A stretch of DNA of 20,680 nt. Origin: a virus. The DNA is taken from the IMG/VR virus record IMGVR_UViG_3300023215_001336, positions 1 to 20,680 of that record; one strand, written 5' to 3'. Shown piece after piece: positions 14,607 through 20,680 of this stretch. The position numbers and the translations under genes are program-made. The notes under the pieces were generated by a model. The model worked only from the letters and a program-made list of their open reading frames with translations, was not told the origin of the DNA and made no database searches. Numbering within the stretch: the stretch's first letter is position 1; each line of letters opens with the position of its first letter.

Positions 14607-14624
14607 GTAATAATATGATATATA
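14595..14624 (+). promoter_or_regulatory. Likely repressor-maintenance promoter
   Basis: TTTACG (14595-14600), an 18-nt spacer and TATATA (14619-14624) point toward the repressor start at 14663. The inverted half-site GAAATT (14601-14606) lies between the boxes, allowing autoregulation. The -35 is mediocre, as often in maintenance promoters. Confidence 0.4.
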
Positions 14625-14662
14625 GGGGTAGCGTATGAAGTTTCGGTCATTGGAGAGCGATG

Positions 14663-15313
14663 ATGCTAAATTTTGATTCAAGGTGGTTTCGCGACAAGCT
14701 GATAGACAGCCGGAAATCTCAGCGTCAGATGGCAGACGCCCTTGGCATCGACAAAGCCACCGCCCACAACATTGTCAATGGAAAGCGCCCCATCAAGCTA
14801 GAGGAAGTCGGCGCTATTGCTGCCTTTTTCCACGTTACTGCCAACGAGGTTTTAACGCACGCTGGCGTCAGTGGGATAAAGCGAGGCGCGTGTCTCGAAA
14901 ATGAAGATAAGCGGATCGCCGAAGTTGATGTGCGCGGTCTCGATCTATCCAACGACGACATCATCAACGCTGATGAATCTGGTTGGAGCAGTTCAGCGCC
15001 TTATTTCGCTGTCTGCGTGGAATATGACCCCAGCACCGCTCGCGTGATCGTCATCCAGGGCGACTCGATGGAGCCGACCTTGAGGAGCGGTGATCGCGTT
15101 TTGATCGATTCGACTGACGTTGTGCCTTCGCCTCCCGGCGTTTTTTCTGTCTGGGATGGCGTCGGAATTTCGATCAAGCGGCTGTCGGTGTCGTTGAGGG
15201 ATCGGATGATTGTCGAGGTTAATTGCGACAATCCGCTGCTGCCAAATCACACGATCGAGCTTGCGGAATTGCGGATTCTGGGTCGCGTTGTTTGGGCAGC
15301 GCGCAAGATGTAA
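14663..15313 (+). CDS. Phage repressor: HTH plus S24/LexA-like domain
   Basis: A 216-residue CI-like regulator. ATG 14663 is preferred over 14660 because GGAG (14652-14655) then has a seven-base spacer. Residues 8-65 form a lambda-repressor-type HTH (SQRQMADALGIDKATAHNIVNG). The C-terminal domain carries the S24 Ser-Lys dyad: S135 in GDSMEP and K172 in ISIKRL, with RSGDRVLID between them. No Ala-Gly or Cys-Gly cleavage pair is visible at the expected distance before S135 (the only AG, at 67-68, lies at the edge of the HTH), so induction may not rely on standard self-cleavage. It is transcribed opposite to both flanking operons and presumably represses the promoter at 14552-14580. Confidence 0.9.
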   Translation: MLNFDSRWFRDKLIDSRKSQRQMADALGIDKATAHNIVNGKRPIKLEEVGAIAAFFHVTANEVLTHAGVSGIKRGACLENEDKRIAEVDVRGLDLSNDDIINADESGWSSSAPYFAVCVEYDPSTARVIVIQGDSMEPTLRSGDRVLIDSTDVVPSPPGVFSVWDGVGISIKRLSVSLRDRMIVEVNCDNPLLPNHTIELAELRILGRVVWAARKM

Positions 15314-15362
15314 GCCGAGATCAAATAAGCGCCCTGACTTCACCTTTCCGCCCTCAATTTCT

Positions 15363-15417
15363 ATGAAAACGAATCGTAATCTCCGCATGATCTAAGGAGA
15401 TTACGATCCGTTTTCAT
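15363..15417. terminator. Long inverted repeat, probable bidirectional terminator
   Basis: Two 22-bp arms (15363-15384 and 15396-15417) pair with a single mismatch around an 11-nt loop. The arms end in ATGAAAAC and GTTTTCAT, so each strand ends in a short U-rich run after the stem. It lies in the 116-bp gap between the convergent repressor and primase-helicase genes, the right place to stop both transcripts. The stem is longer than most intrinsic terminators. Confidence 0.75.
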
Positions 15418-15429
15418 ATTATTTATGGC

Positions 15430-17706
15430 CTAGCCTGTGGCAATGTAGGCTTGTCGTGGACGCCCGCGACCCCCGGTGTTCACCCTATCGAACATGATCT
15501 GTTCTGCGAGAGTGAGTGCATCTAAAATCTCTGTCAGGTCTTTCGGCCTATGATGTGAGAACGGCGGTTGCTTCTGCATCTCGCTCCAAGTTGTTCCACG
15601 CTGGCCCTGCTCTCTCAGCGCCCTTAATACGGCTTTCTTTGCGGCATCAAACGGGCTTCCACTGATCTCGTCTTTAATTGCGAACACAATGGCATCAAGA
15701 GCATGTTTAACGTATGCCACGCTCCAGGTCATATGTGCCTCGCTAATATTGCCGGCAGCGGGGTTTTCCGACAGCGCAACGATTAAACTCACCTTCGCCG
15801 CCATTTCTGCTGATCTGCCACATATCTCTGCGAGTCCCAGAACGTCTAATTTATTCGCTAATTTAATGATATATCTATCAAATTCAGCAACGACACTCTT
15901 CGCGGCTTGAGAGATTGGTATGATGATCGGCTCTGGCGCGTCGGCTGGCAGACCTGGAATCCCAATATCCTCTCCGCATCGCGTAATCACCGCTTTAATC
16001 CAATTTAGGATATTTGTCGGCACTTCAATAGGCGTGGGATCGGACTTTTCCTTGCGAATGATATCGGAATACTGCACGATAAACCTGCCTAGAAATCCAT
16101 CTTCAATCGACCTCAATGAGATGTTACGGAAAAAAACCTTGGGTGTGGTCATGCACATCAGCGTCAGACCGGGATGAACGCAAATTCGGTTTGTAATATC
16201 GTCTGCTTTTTCTTTTGTTAAGGTCATCGTTGAGTAGGATGGTGGCCTCACTATGCCGCCACATTGACCGATAACTTCCATCAATTTTGTGTTAGCCTCA
16301 TGCTGCATCTGATTAGAATTTTTAGAGTTCGATGCCTCAAGGTAGCGACCAAATTCATCAATGACCGTGATATGCTTTGGCTTCCGCAGCAGAGTCGATA
16401 CAACCGCGCCCTGGCTTGTGTATCCGCCACCCGCGATCAAGTGTCCTAGATCGGCGGCTTCTAGAATTTTATCGATAACGTCGCGGGCATGTTCTTTGCC
16501 TCTACCACTATCTGCAATATTGAGCAGATACAGAGACGACCAGTTATTTTTATTGGTTGCATAGGATCGTGCTAAAATCACGCTCACAATAGCTAGCGAC
16601 GTTTGCACCGAAAATCCCGGCTGCTGAACTCTGGCTGTCTGATTATAATACGCGACGATATCTCCTAGCACGCCAACCGGACTCAATAATTCGTCAGGCA
16701 GGATGTTTAACAGAGCGGCGGCGTCGTAGACCTTCGGCTTGGTCGCCAGCAGCGCCTTAACCGCCTCAATCCCTTCCCTCCGCGCCATATCGTTGAAGTC
16801 TGTATCGTCGCCCTCGACGTTTGGATAGATCACCTTACATCGCAGCATGTTACTCGCAGCGTCAGCCTTGTCTCGGCCTGGGTTGTCGTCTGTCTTGTGA
16901 TCGTCGTCTGCCGCTATTACGATATAGGTGTCTGGATTCTCGTCCTTCGCGGCTGATGTGGACTCCATGAGGTTGCCGGCGTTGAACGCCACATACACGC
17001 GATCGCCCGTAGCTTCGTGGATCGTAGCACCCGTAGCGAAGCCCTCGACCACATAGACCGTATCGGTGGGTGCGCCTATCACATAGCTGCATCCCTTGAC
17101 TTCCCCGCCACTCAGAAACTTCTTACCGCCGTCCACGCCGACGAATTGCAGCGACATAATCGTACCGTTTCTCGTTACGGGAATTACAATGCTGCCACGG
17201 CTCACGCGCACGCCATGCGGCTCTATGCCCTTGGCCTTGAGGTACGGATGCTCGGCTGGCGCCTCGATAGCGGCCTCCCAGATGGCTTGAGCCTTCGTCG
17301 CTGCTGCTTTGCGCGTTTCAATAAGCGCGACCTCGCGCGCTATCTTCGCGGTCTTGATCTGCTCGTCCAGGCGCGCCTGCTCGATGCTCGACATGGAATT
17401 GCGGCGCTTGCTCGACCATGTGATTTTGCTCGACAGCTTCCAGTCACCGAACACGCCGAAACCGATCAGCGCCCCAGGCTTAAAATCGTCCGTAAACTCG
17501 TTGTACCAATACCAGCCGTTTTTCTTGCCGCGCTTGTCTCCTGGCGCCACTACACGCTCGATCTTTCCAATGGTAGGGATAACCGAGAGGCCGCTATAGC
17601 CGTGGCTCTCCATTTCTTCCATGAAAGAAGTGCGAGGGTCGTCGCAAATGTAAGTTGGCTTTTCTTCTGGTAGGACGGTGAAGCCGCCGGGGATCAGGAC
17701 GCTCAT
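15430..17706 (-). CDS. TOPRIM primase fused to a helicase-like ATPase domain
   Basis: This 758-residue protein is the central replication protein. Residues 60-160 resemble the primase N-terminal region (WYWYNEF, FGVFGDWKLSSKITW, HPYLKAKGI). The TOPRIM domain follows with the catalytic Glu in VVEGFATG (219-226, E221) and an Asp cluster IAADDD (264-269), then FND. The C-terminal half (about 340-700) looks like the DUF3987-type phage helicase/ATPase: LYLLNIADSGRGKEH holds a P-loop-like GRGK (401-404) with Glu instead of Ser/Thr, and Walker B is ITVIDEFG (446-453). No zinc-binding Cys set is seen. It would synthesise primers and unwind DNA at the fork. Its ATG overlaps the stop of the RHH gene (ATGA). 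Confidence 0.88.
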   Translation of the reverse strand: MSVLIPGGFTVLPEEKPTYICDDPRTSFMEEMESHGYSGLSVIPTIGKIERVVAPGDKRGKKNGWYWYNEFTDDFKPGALIGFGVFGDWKLSSKITWSSKRRNSMSSIEQARLDEQIKTAKIAREVALIETRKAAATKAQAIWEAAIEAPAEHPYLKAKGIEPHGVRVSRGSIVIPVTRNGTIMSLQFVGVDGGKKFLSGGEVKGCSYVIGAPTDTVYVVEGFATGATIHEATGDRVYVAFNAGNLMESTSAAKDENPDTYIVIAADDDHKTDDNPGRDKADAASNMLRCKVIYPNVEGDDTDFNDMARREGIEAVKALLATKPKVYDAAALLNILPDELLSPVGVLGDIVAYYNQTARVQQPGFSVQTSLAIVSVILARSYATNKNNWSSLYLLNIADSGRGKEHARDVIDKILEAADLGHLIAGGGYTSQGAVVSTLLRKPKHITVIDEFGRYLEASNSKNSNQMQHEANTKLMEVIGQCGGIVRPPSYSTMTLTKEKADDITNRICVHPGLTLMCMTTPKVFFRNISLRSIEDGFLGRFIVQYSDIIRKEKSDPTPIEVPTNILNWIKAVITRCGEDIGIPGLPADAPEPIIIPISQAAKSVVAEFDRYIIKLANKLDVLGLAEICGRSAEMAAKVSLIVALSENPAAGNISEAHMTWSVAYVKHALDAIVFAIKDEISGSPFDAAKKAVLRALREQGQRGTTWSEMQKQPPFSHHRPKDLTEILDALTLAEQIMFDRVNTGGRGRPRQAYIATG

Positions 17707-17882
17707 CCCTCATGCTCCCCCTTGAAAATCTCCAGCCGCTTTTCGGCGGCATACGAGCGGATTGCCGCGCGAATAAAATCCGACATCGAAAGATGTAACT
17801 TGGCGCGAACGTGATCCATGTTCGCAAGGTCTAGTTTCGTTATGTTGAACAACAGTTTCTTGGCGTAATAGGGTTCAGCCAT
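17703..17882 (-). CDS. Small ribbon-helix-helix-like DNA-binding protein
   Basis: ATG 17882 is supported by GGGAG eight bases upstream. The 59-residue protein has a beta strand (KKLLFNITKLD) followed by two helices (NMDHVRAKLHL and SDFIRAAIRSYAAEKRLEIF), the Arc/MetJ-like RHH pattern with the typical MSDFIRAAI second-helix start. RHH proteins bind DNA as dimers through the strand. It lies between an unknown gene (8-bp overlap) and the primase (ATGA), so it may regulate replication timing or bind the origin. Confidence 0.72.
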   Translation of the reverse strand: MAEPYYAKKLLFNITKLDLANMDHVRAKLHLSMSDFIRAAIRSYAAEKRLEIFKGEHEG

Positions 17883-18174
17883 GATTGGCTCCCGCCGTGT
17901 TATCTGGTTCTTCATCCACGGTAACGTCAGCGTAGATCAAAGCCTTGCAGATGTAGTCGGCCAGAGCGTAGTCGTTATGATTGCGAGCGACGTTACGAAT
18001 CGCCAGCAGCGTTCGCGCCAAACGAAAAGCCGTGCGAAGCGGACGCCACCCAAGGCGCGGCGCACCGTTGGTGAGATTTTTCTCCGCCTCGTCGTATTTG
18101 AGCTTCCAATAGAGCGCCTTCTCATGGCGCGGCTCTCGCGGCGGCGGAAGAATGGTATATCCAGAGTTAGTCAT
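17875..18174 (-). CDS. Unknown phage protein, 99 aa
   Basis: The protein has a basic central helix-rich part (KALYWKLKYDEAEKNL, then LRTAFRLARTLLAIRNVARNH) and an acidic C-terminus (DVTVDEEPDNTAG). No motif is recognised. Its ATG overlaps the upstream stop by ATGA (18171-18174), and its end overlaps the RHH gene by 8 bp, so it is clearly a member of the right-hand early operon. Confidence 0.6.
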   Translation of the reverse strand: MTNSGYTILPPPREPRHEKALYWKLKYDEAEKNLTNGAPRLGWRPLRTAFRLARTLLAIRNVARNHNDYALADYICKALIYADVTVDEEPDNTAGANHG

Positions 18175-18368
18175 TGTGGGGTCGCTCTTCTGTATTTCTC
18201 TAGCGCCTCACCTAAATTTCTCACGCGAGCGTGAGAGATAAAATGGTTGGCACCATCGCAATGATTCTGCGCTGCTAAATCACGCGCCATCTCAAAGCTG
18301 ATATCTCGCATGGCGGCGTGAGCGGCGCGCCATAGGTTGTCCGCTGCTCGCAGTTTATCGTCGCTCAT
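18171..18368 (-). CDS. Unknown small helical phage protein, 65 aa
   Basis: An all-helical 65-residue protein (DNLWRAAHAAMRDISFEMARDLAAQ) with several His/Cys (HCDGANHFISHARV). ATG 18368 overlaps the stop of the 47-aa upstream gene (TAATG) and has GAGGAT eight bases ahead. Function unknown. Confidence 0.6.
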   Translation of the reverse strand: MSDDKLRAADNLWRAAHAAMRDISFEMARDLAAQNHCDGANHFISHARVRNLGEALEKYRRATPQ

Positions 18369-18511
18369 TATTTTATCCTCGTTACGTTCACTCGGCGCTC
18401 TGTGCCTGGGAGACCTGCCGCGCGGCGGCGGTCGAGCGTGTTGACGCGACGCTCCTTTGTCGGCGGCATCCTGCTCTTAAGTTTCAAAAATCGCAATATC
18501 ATTTTAATCAT
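18368..18511 (-). CDS. Small basic protein, 47 aa
   Basis: A short gene with a perfect AAGGAG seven to eight bases before ATG 18511. The product (MIKMILRFLKLKSRMPPTKE, then an Arg-rich end with repeated ERRVN motifs) is strongly basic, with RRVNTLDRRRAAGLPGTERRVNV at its centre by position. It is coupled to the next gene by TAATG. A nucleic-acid-binding or host-takeover peptide is possible; nothing more can be said from sequence. Confidence 0.6.
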   Translation of the reverse strand: MIKMILRFLKLKSRMPPTKERRVNTLDRRRAAGLPGTERRVNVTRIK

Positions 18512-18531
18512 ATCTGTCTCCTTTCGGTTTG

Positions 18532-18648
18532 TTAAATGGTTAAGACAAGCGAAAACATCAAGATTCCCGCAATAGCAAACGCCACAAACACGGCGACAAG
18601 CACCGATTGAATGGCAATTAGTGCGATGGATTTCAGGTCTGCGCGCAT
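18532..18648 (-). CDS. Tiny single-pass membrane protein, 38 aa
   Basis: ATG 18648 has a strong GGGGGAG seven bases upstream. The product, MRADLKSIALIAIQSVLVAV onward, is one continuous hydrophobic helix of about 28 residues ending at the C-terminus, with charged residues only at the start. It would sit in the inner membrane. Function unknown; its early-operon position argues against a simple holin. Confidence 0.55.
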   Translation of the reverse strand: MRADLKSIALIAIQSVLVAVFVAFAIAGILMFSLVLTI

Positions 18649-18773
18649 GTTTCGCTCCCCCCTTTTTTGTGCTTCGCCCTCCGCTTGTACTTCGGCGCCG
18701 CTGGCTTGATCCGCTGGCGGTAGAGCAGGGTAGCCAGGGCGCGAGCGGGTGGCGAGCGGGGTTTAGGTTTCAT
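18633..18773 (-). CDS. Small basic protein, 46 aa
   Basis: This frame bridges the gap between the 38-aa membrane protein gene (16-bp overlap) and the upstream 75-aa gene (11-bp overlap). The product is very basic and Pro-rich (MKPKPRSPPARALATLLYRQ, then KYKRRAKHKKGG). The Shine-Dalgarno is weak (only CGGGG), so translation would depend on coupling to the upstream gene. It fills an otherwise empty 114 bp, which favours but does not prove a real gene. Confidence 0.45.
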   Translation of the reverse strand: MKPKPRSPPARALATLLYRQRIKPAAPKYKRRAKHKKGGSETCAQT

Positions 18774-18990
18774 CCCCGACCAAATCCATCCGGTCGCTCG
18801 CTTCGCTCATGGCGACAGCCAGCAAGCCGAGCGCGCCCTTTCTGGTCGGTGCCATATCGAAGGTAGCATGAATCAGATGCGTGAGCGCAGCGAACAGGCT
18901 CTCATGCGGCGATAATCCCTTGGCTTCAAATTCCTCCAGCAGCTTTAGTGTAAGCTCGCTAGCGGTGTCGTGTTGCTCTTGTGCAGTCAT
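18763..18990 (-). CDS. Unknown small helical protein, 75 aa
   Basis: ATG 18990 has AGGAG eight bases ahead; the longer frame to 19050 would overlap the upstream gene without an RBS. The product is helical and acidic (MTAQEQHDTASELTLKLLEE, LSPHESLFAALTHLIHATFD, ALGLLAVAMSEASDRMDLV). I do not recognise the family. Confidence 0.6.
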   Translation of the reverse strand: MTAQEQHDTASELTLKLLEEFEAKGLSPHESLFAALTHLIHATFDMAPTRKGALGLLAVAMSEASDRMDLVGDET

Positions 18991-19012
18991 CTCGTTCACT
19001 CCTGTTTGGTGT

Positions 19013-19198
19013 TTAGTAATCGTCATCGATCCGTTCCCCCATCGTGTCATAATGAGGATCGGTCAAAACCTCTGGCCGGTAATGCGCCAGCTTTTCTTTG
19101 CGGCAAACGTGGCACATATAACCCAACCCGATTCCTCTCGCGTCGTATTCAACGTTGGGCCATTCGCCAGAGCCGCAGGGACATTCTTTGAGTGCCAT
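19013..19198 (-). CDS. Small zinc-ribbon-like protein, 61 aa
   Basis: ATG 19198 follows GGGGA with a seven-base spacer and lies 2 bp after the upstream stop. CPCGSGEWPN (C6, C8) and CHVCRKEK (C29, C32) give a four-cysteine site likely to bind zinc. The overall pattern is that of small phage zinc ribbons sometimes compared with restriction-alleviation (Lar-like) proteins; that function is not demonstrated here. Confidence 0.62.
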   Translation of the reverse strand: MALKECPCGSGEWPNVEYDARGIGLGYMCHVCRKEKLAHYRPEVLTDPHYDTMGERIDDDY

Positions 19199-19200
19199 CA

Positions 19201-19401
19201 CTATATCCCCATGCCATCGGCCAACCGCTCGGCCTGATACTCGCCGCCGATCCTGATGCAGTCCTCTGCAGCACGAACCTCGCTGATAAACTCGGCTGGA
19301 GATAGGTGGTCGAGCGTCCCGTTCAGATCGCGCATGAACGCCTCGATGTGGCGGGCGTTGTATGCGCTTGATGCAATCTCTCGGATTATGTCTTGGTACA
19401 T
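19201..19401 (-). CDS. Unknown small helical protein, 66 aa
   Basis: ATG 19401 is preceded by AGGAG about ten bases away. The product is fully helical and acidic (MYQDIIREIASSAYNARHIE, SPAEFISEVRAAEDCIRIGG). No family recognised. It forms a unit with the zinc-ribbon gene 2 bp downstream. Confidence 0.58.
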   Translation of the reverse strand: MYQDIIREIASSAYNARHIEAFMRDLNGTLDHLSPAEFISEVRAAEDCIRIGGEYQAERLADGMGI

Positions 19402-19438
19402 TATTTTCGTCTCCTGATTGGATGACTGATATCGTCGC

Positions 19439-19546
19439 TCATTTTTCTAAAGCTTCTGTTGCTACTACCGCCTCAAGCCGCGCCGCCGAAAGGTTGCGTG
19501 GCTCTTGGCATAGACCTTCTTTCGATTTTCTAAACGCGACAGCCAC
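19439..19546 (-). CDS. Possible 35-aa ORF starting with GTG
   Basis: A GTG at 19546 lies two bases after the stop of the 19549-20034 gene and opens a frame of 35 codons (MAVAFRKSKEGLCQEPRNLS, then AARLEAVVATEALEK). AGAAGG about 11 bases upstream is a modest RBS. It fills most of a 147-bp gap, but length and start codon keep confidence low. Confidence 0.3.
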   Translation of the reverse strand: MAVAFRKSKEGLCQEPRNLSAARLEAVVATEALEK

Positions 19547-19548
19547 GA

Positions 19549-20034
19549 TTAAGCGGCCTTCTTTTGCAAAAGCTCCACCAAGCAAGTCGCACCAGAATGT
19601 TTCAGCGCATCGTGCGCTTCTTGTATTGATCGAGTGGATTCTTGAAGGTTGTGCATTACAAAGTCCCGCAACGCCAACGTCGCTTCAAAATGTTCCACTG
19701 TAGCCATAAGTGACGAAATCCATTTGGCATCCCTCCCACCGCCTGGGGAAATACAGAAAAAAGCGGGGATATTACCCAGAGTTCCACGAAGTGATTCAGG
19801 CACTATTCCATAACGCTCTATCGCTACATCAGTCAGGTGACGCGACATTTCACTCGTGACACCGGTCATTAAATATTGGTAATCTCTTTCATGGATATCA
19901 GCCAATGAGTAATCTTCATCAACAACCATACGGACTAAATCTTTTACGATTTCTCGTTTGCTAAATGGCTTATCCGATAAAACATGAATATCAACTGCCA
20001 GGGCAATTTTCAGTTTTAGAGCCTTACTGTTCAT
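19549..20034 (-). CDS. Unknown phage protein, 161 aa
   Basis: ATG 20034 has AAGGA eight bases ahead and overlaps the upstream stop by 11 bp. The N-terminal 100 residues are helical, with KPFSKREIVKDLVRMVVDED and TSEMSRHLTDVAIERYG resembling a winged or plain HTH arrangement; GNIPAFFCISPGGGRDAKW is a distinctive middle segment, and a helical tail (residues about 120-161) follows. No confident family. A regulatory or DNA-binding role is a guess. Confidence 0.58.
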   Translation of the reverse strand: MNSKALKLKIALAVDIHVLSDKPFSKREIVKDLVRMVVDEDYSLADIHERDYQYLMTGVTSEMSRHLTDVAIERYGIVPESLRGTLGNIPAFFCISPGGGRDAKWISSLMATVEHFEATLALRDFVMHNLQESTRSIQEAHDALKHSGATCLVELLQKKAA

Positions 20035-20680
20035 TGTTCTTTTCCTTCCATATGTCACTTAAACCGATCAGCCAGAGCGCCGCCCGTTCAAGCTCTTCAT
20101 CGGCGTTCCAATCAACGAATTGCCACGGTTTAGCTCTGTTGAACCAATCATCCGGCGCAACGTCTATAGCGGCGATTACATCCACGGCTTCGCGGATGCT
20201 ATAAATCAAATTCCGAAGTTTTTTCGCGTCATCTTCTTCTTTTTCGGTTGCGCCGAAGTGGAGTCTCTTGGCGGAATCCATAGTTACGGTGCCGGTGTCA
20301 CGGGCTATTTGACGCGCTTGTTTGGGAGACGGGAGCGGTGCGGCGCTCTCGACTTGACGGGTGACATCTTTGCGAGCTTGTCTAGCTTTATGAACATTGA
20401 CCCCTGGTGTATTCAGAACATGCGAAACGACTTCTGGCGGGGTATTAGCGGCGGAAATTTCAACCAGTACCGAAAACCCTGGAAGTGGTCTCGCCGATTT
20501 CGCCGACCCATATTTTTGCGTCACTCGTATTATTTTCCCCGCCGTGGAGGAATCTAACTTAGCTTCTTTTTTTAGCCAAACGCTCCATCGGTCGGCACTC
20601 ACACATTCTTGTCGTTGGCCAAAATAATCAAATTGCAAACGCGCATCAATCAAGGCTCGTCCAGTTTCAAAGATACCTTG
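20024..20680 (-). CDS. DUF3102-like phage protein, 5' end outside window
   Basis: The frame is open to the right edge (upstream of the TTG at 20653 it still reads QGIFETGRALIDAR), so the true start is outside the window. The visible N-terminal part, ETGRALIDARLQF...DRWSVWLKKEAKLDSSTAGKIIRV, follows the DUF3102 pattern (GRxLIEAK...WL...S..TA...) of small phage DNA-associated proteins. A charged linker (ATEKEEDDAKK) and a C-terminal helical region rich in Trp (DDWFNRAKPWQFVDW) follow. Role unknown; position near the head of the early operon suggests regulation or partition-like DNA binding. Confidence 0.6.
   Translation of the reverse strand, partial: QGIFETGRALIDARLQFDYFGQRQECVSADRWSVWLKKEAKLDSSTAGKIIRVTQKYGSAKSARPLPGFSVLVEISAANTPPEVVSHVLNTPGVNVHKARQARKDVTRQVESAAPLPSPKQARQIARDTGTVTMDSAKRLHFGATEKEEDDAKKLRNLIYSIREAVDVIAAIDVAPDDWFNRAKPWQFVDWNADEELERAALWLIGLSDIWKEKNNEQ

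Noticed and set aside
17017-17673. Plus-strand open frame of 218 codons opposite the primase
   Set aside because: It is antisense to the conserved TOPRIM domain and lacks recognisable features.

Overview
The window looks like part of a temperate tailed-phage genome or prophage whose host is probably an alphaproteobacterium. The host inference rests mainly on a phage-borne RNA polymerase alpha C-terminal domain (12286-12609). Its core reads like the alphaproteobacterial alpha subunit ([10 protein letters not shown] and QMGLHLGM in place of the enteric NLGKKSLTEI). No host genes, tRNAs, insertion sequences or CRISPR arrays are visible. Genes are tightly packed, with many ATGA and TAATG start/stop overlaps.

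Left arm, plus strand (1-5343), late side: the 3' end of a very large virion-associated 'polyvalent' protein (LPD38-like region); a small secreted protein; a zinc-ribbon plus calcineurin-like phosphoesterase protein; and a two-gene lysis cassette with a three-helix holin-like membrane protein and a GH24 lysozyme carrying an intact E-8-D-5-T triad. Then comes a 205-bp non-coding stretch with a pair of 18-bp inverted repeats (5342-5359 and 5505-5522), a plausible attP or integrase/excisionase binding region. It faces the convergent integrase.

Middle, minus strand (14478 down to 5549): a replication, recombination and modification block. In transcription order it holds an unknown conserved protein, a Sak4-like RecA-fold ATPase, a DUF669 ssDNA-binding protein with an Ala-Pro tail, the alpha-CTD mimic, a Cas4/AddB-like Fe-S PD-(D/E)XK nuclease, a small unknown protein, a second small PD-(D/E)XK-like protein, an SF2 DEAH helicase, an unknown protein, a DNA methyltransferase, a dATP/dGTP-diphosphohydrolase-like protein, a Cys-rich small protein, an unknown protein, a 51-aa membrane protein, an excisionase-like HTH protein and the tyrosine integrase. 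A good sigma70-type promoter (TTGAAA, 17 bp, TATTAT) lies upstream, within AATTTC-type repeats that probably serve as operators.

Right arm: an S24-type HTH repressor on the plus strand (14663-15313) sits between two minus-strand operons and ends at a 22-bp inverted repeat that looks like a bidirectional terminator. The last operon enters from beyond the right edge and runs to 15430. It holds a DUF3102-like protein (partial), a run of small proteins (several of 35-50 aa with strong Shine-Dalgarno sites), a ribbon-helix-helix protein and a TOPRIM primase-helicase.

The repressor presumably silences the 14.5-kb early promoter. On induction, primase-helicase, SF2 helicase, Sak4, SSB and nucleases would replicate and recombine the genome, and Int/Xis would handle excision. 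The most unusual item is the stand-alone alpha-CTD, in a position to manipulate host transcription or to have been recruited as a DNA-binding recombination accessory.
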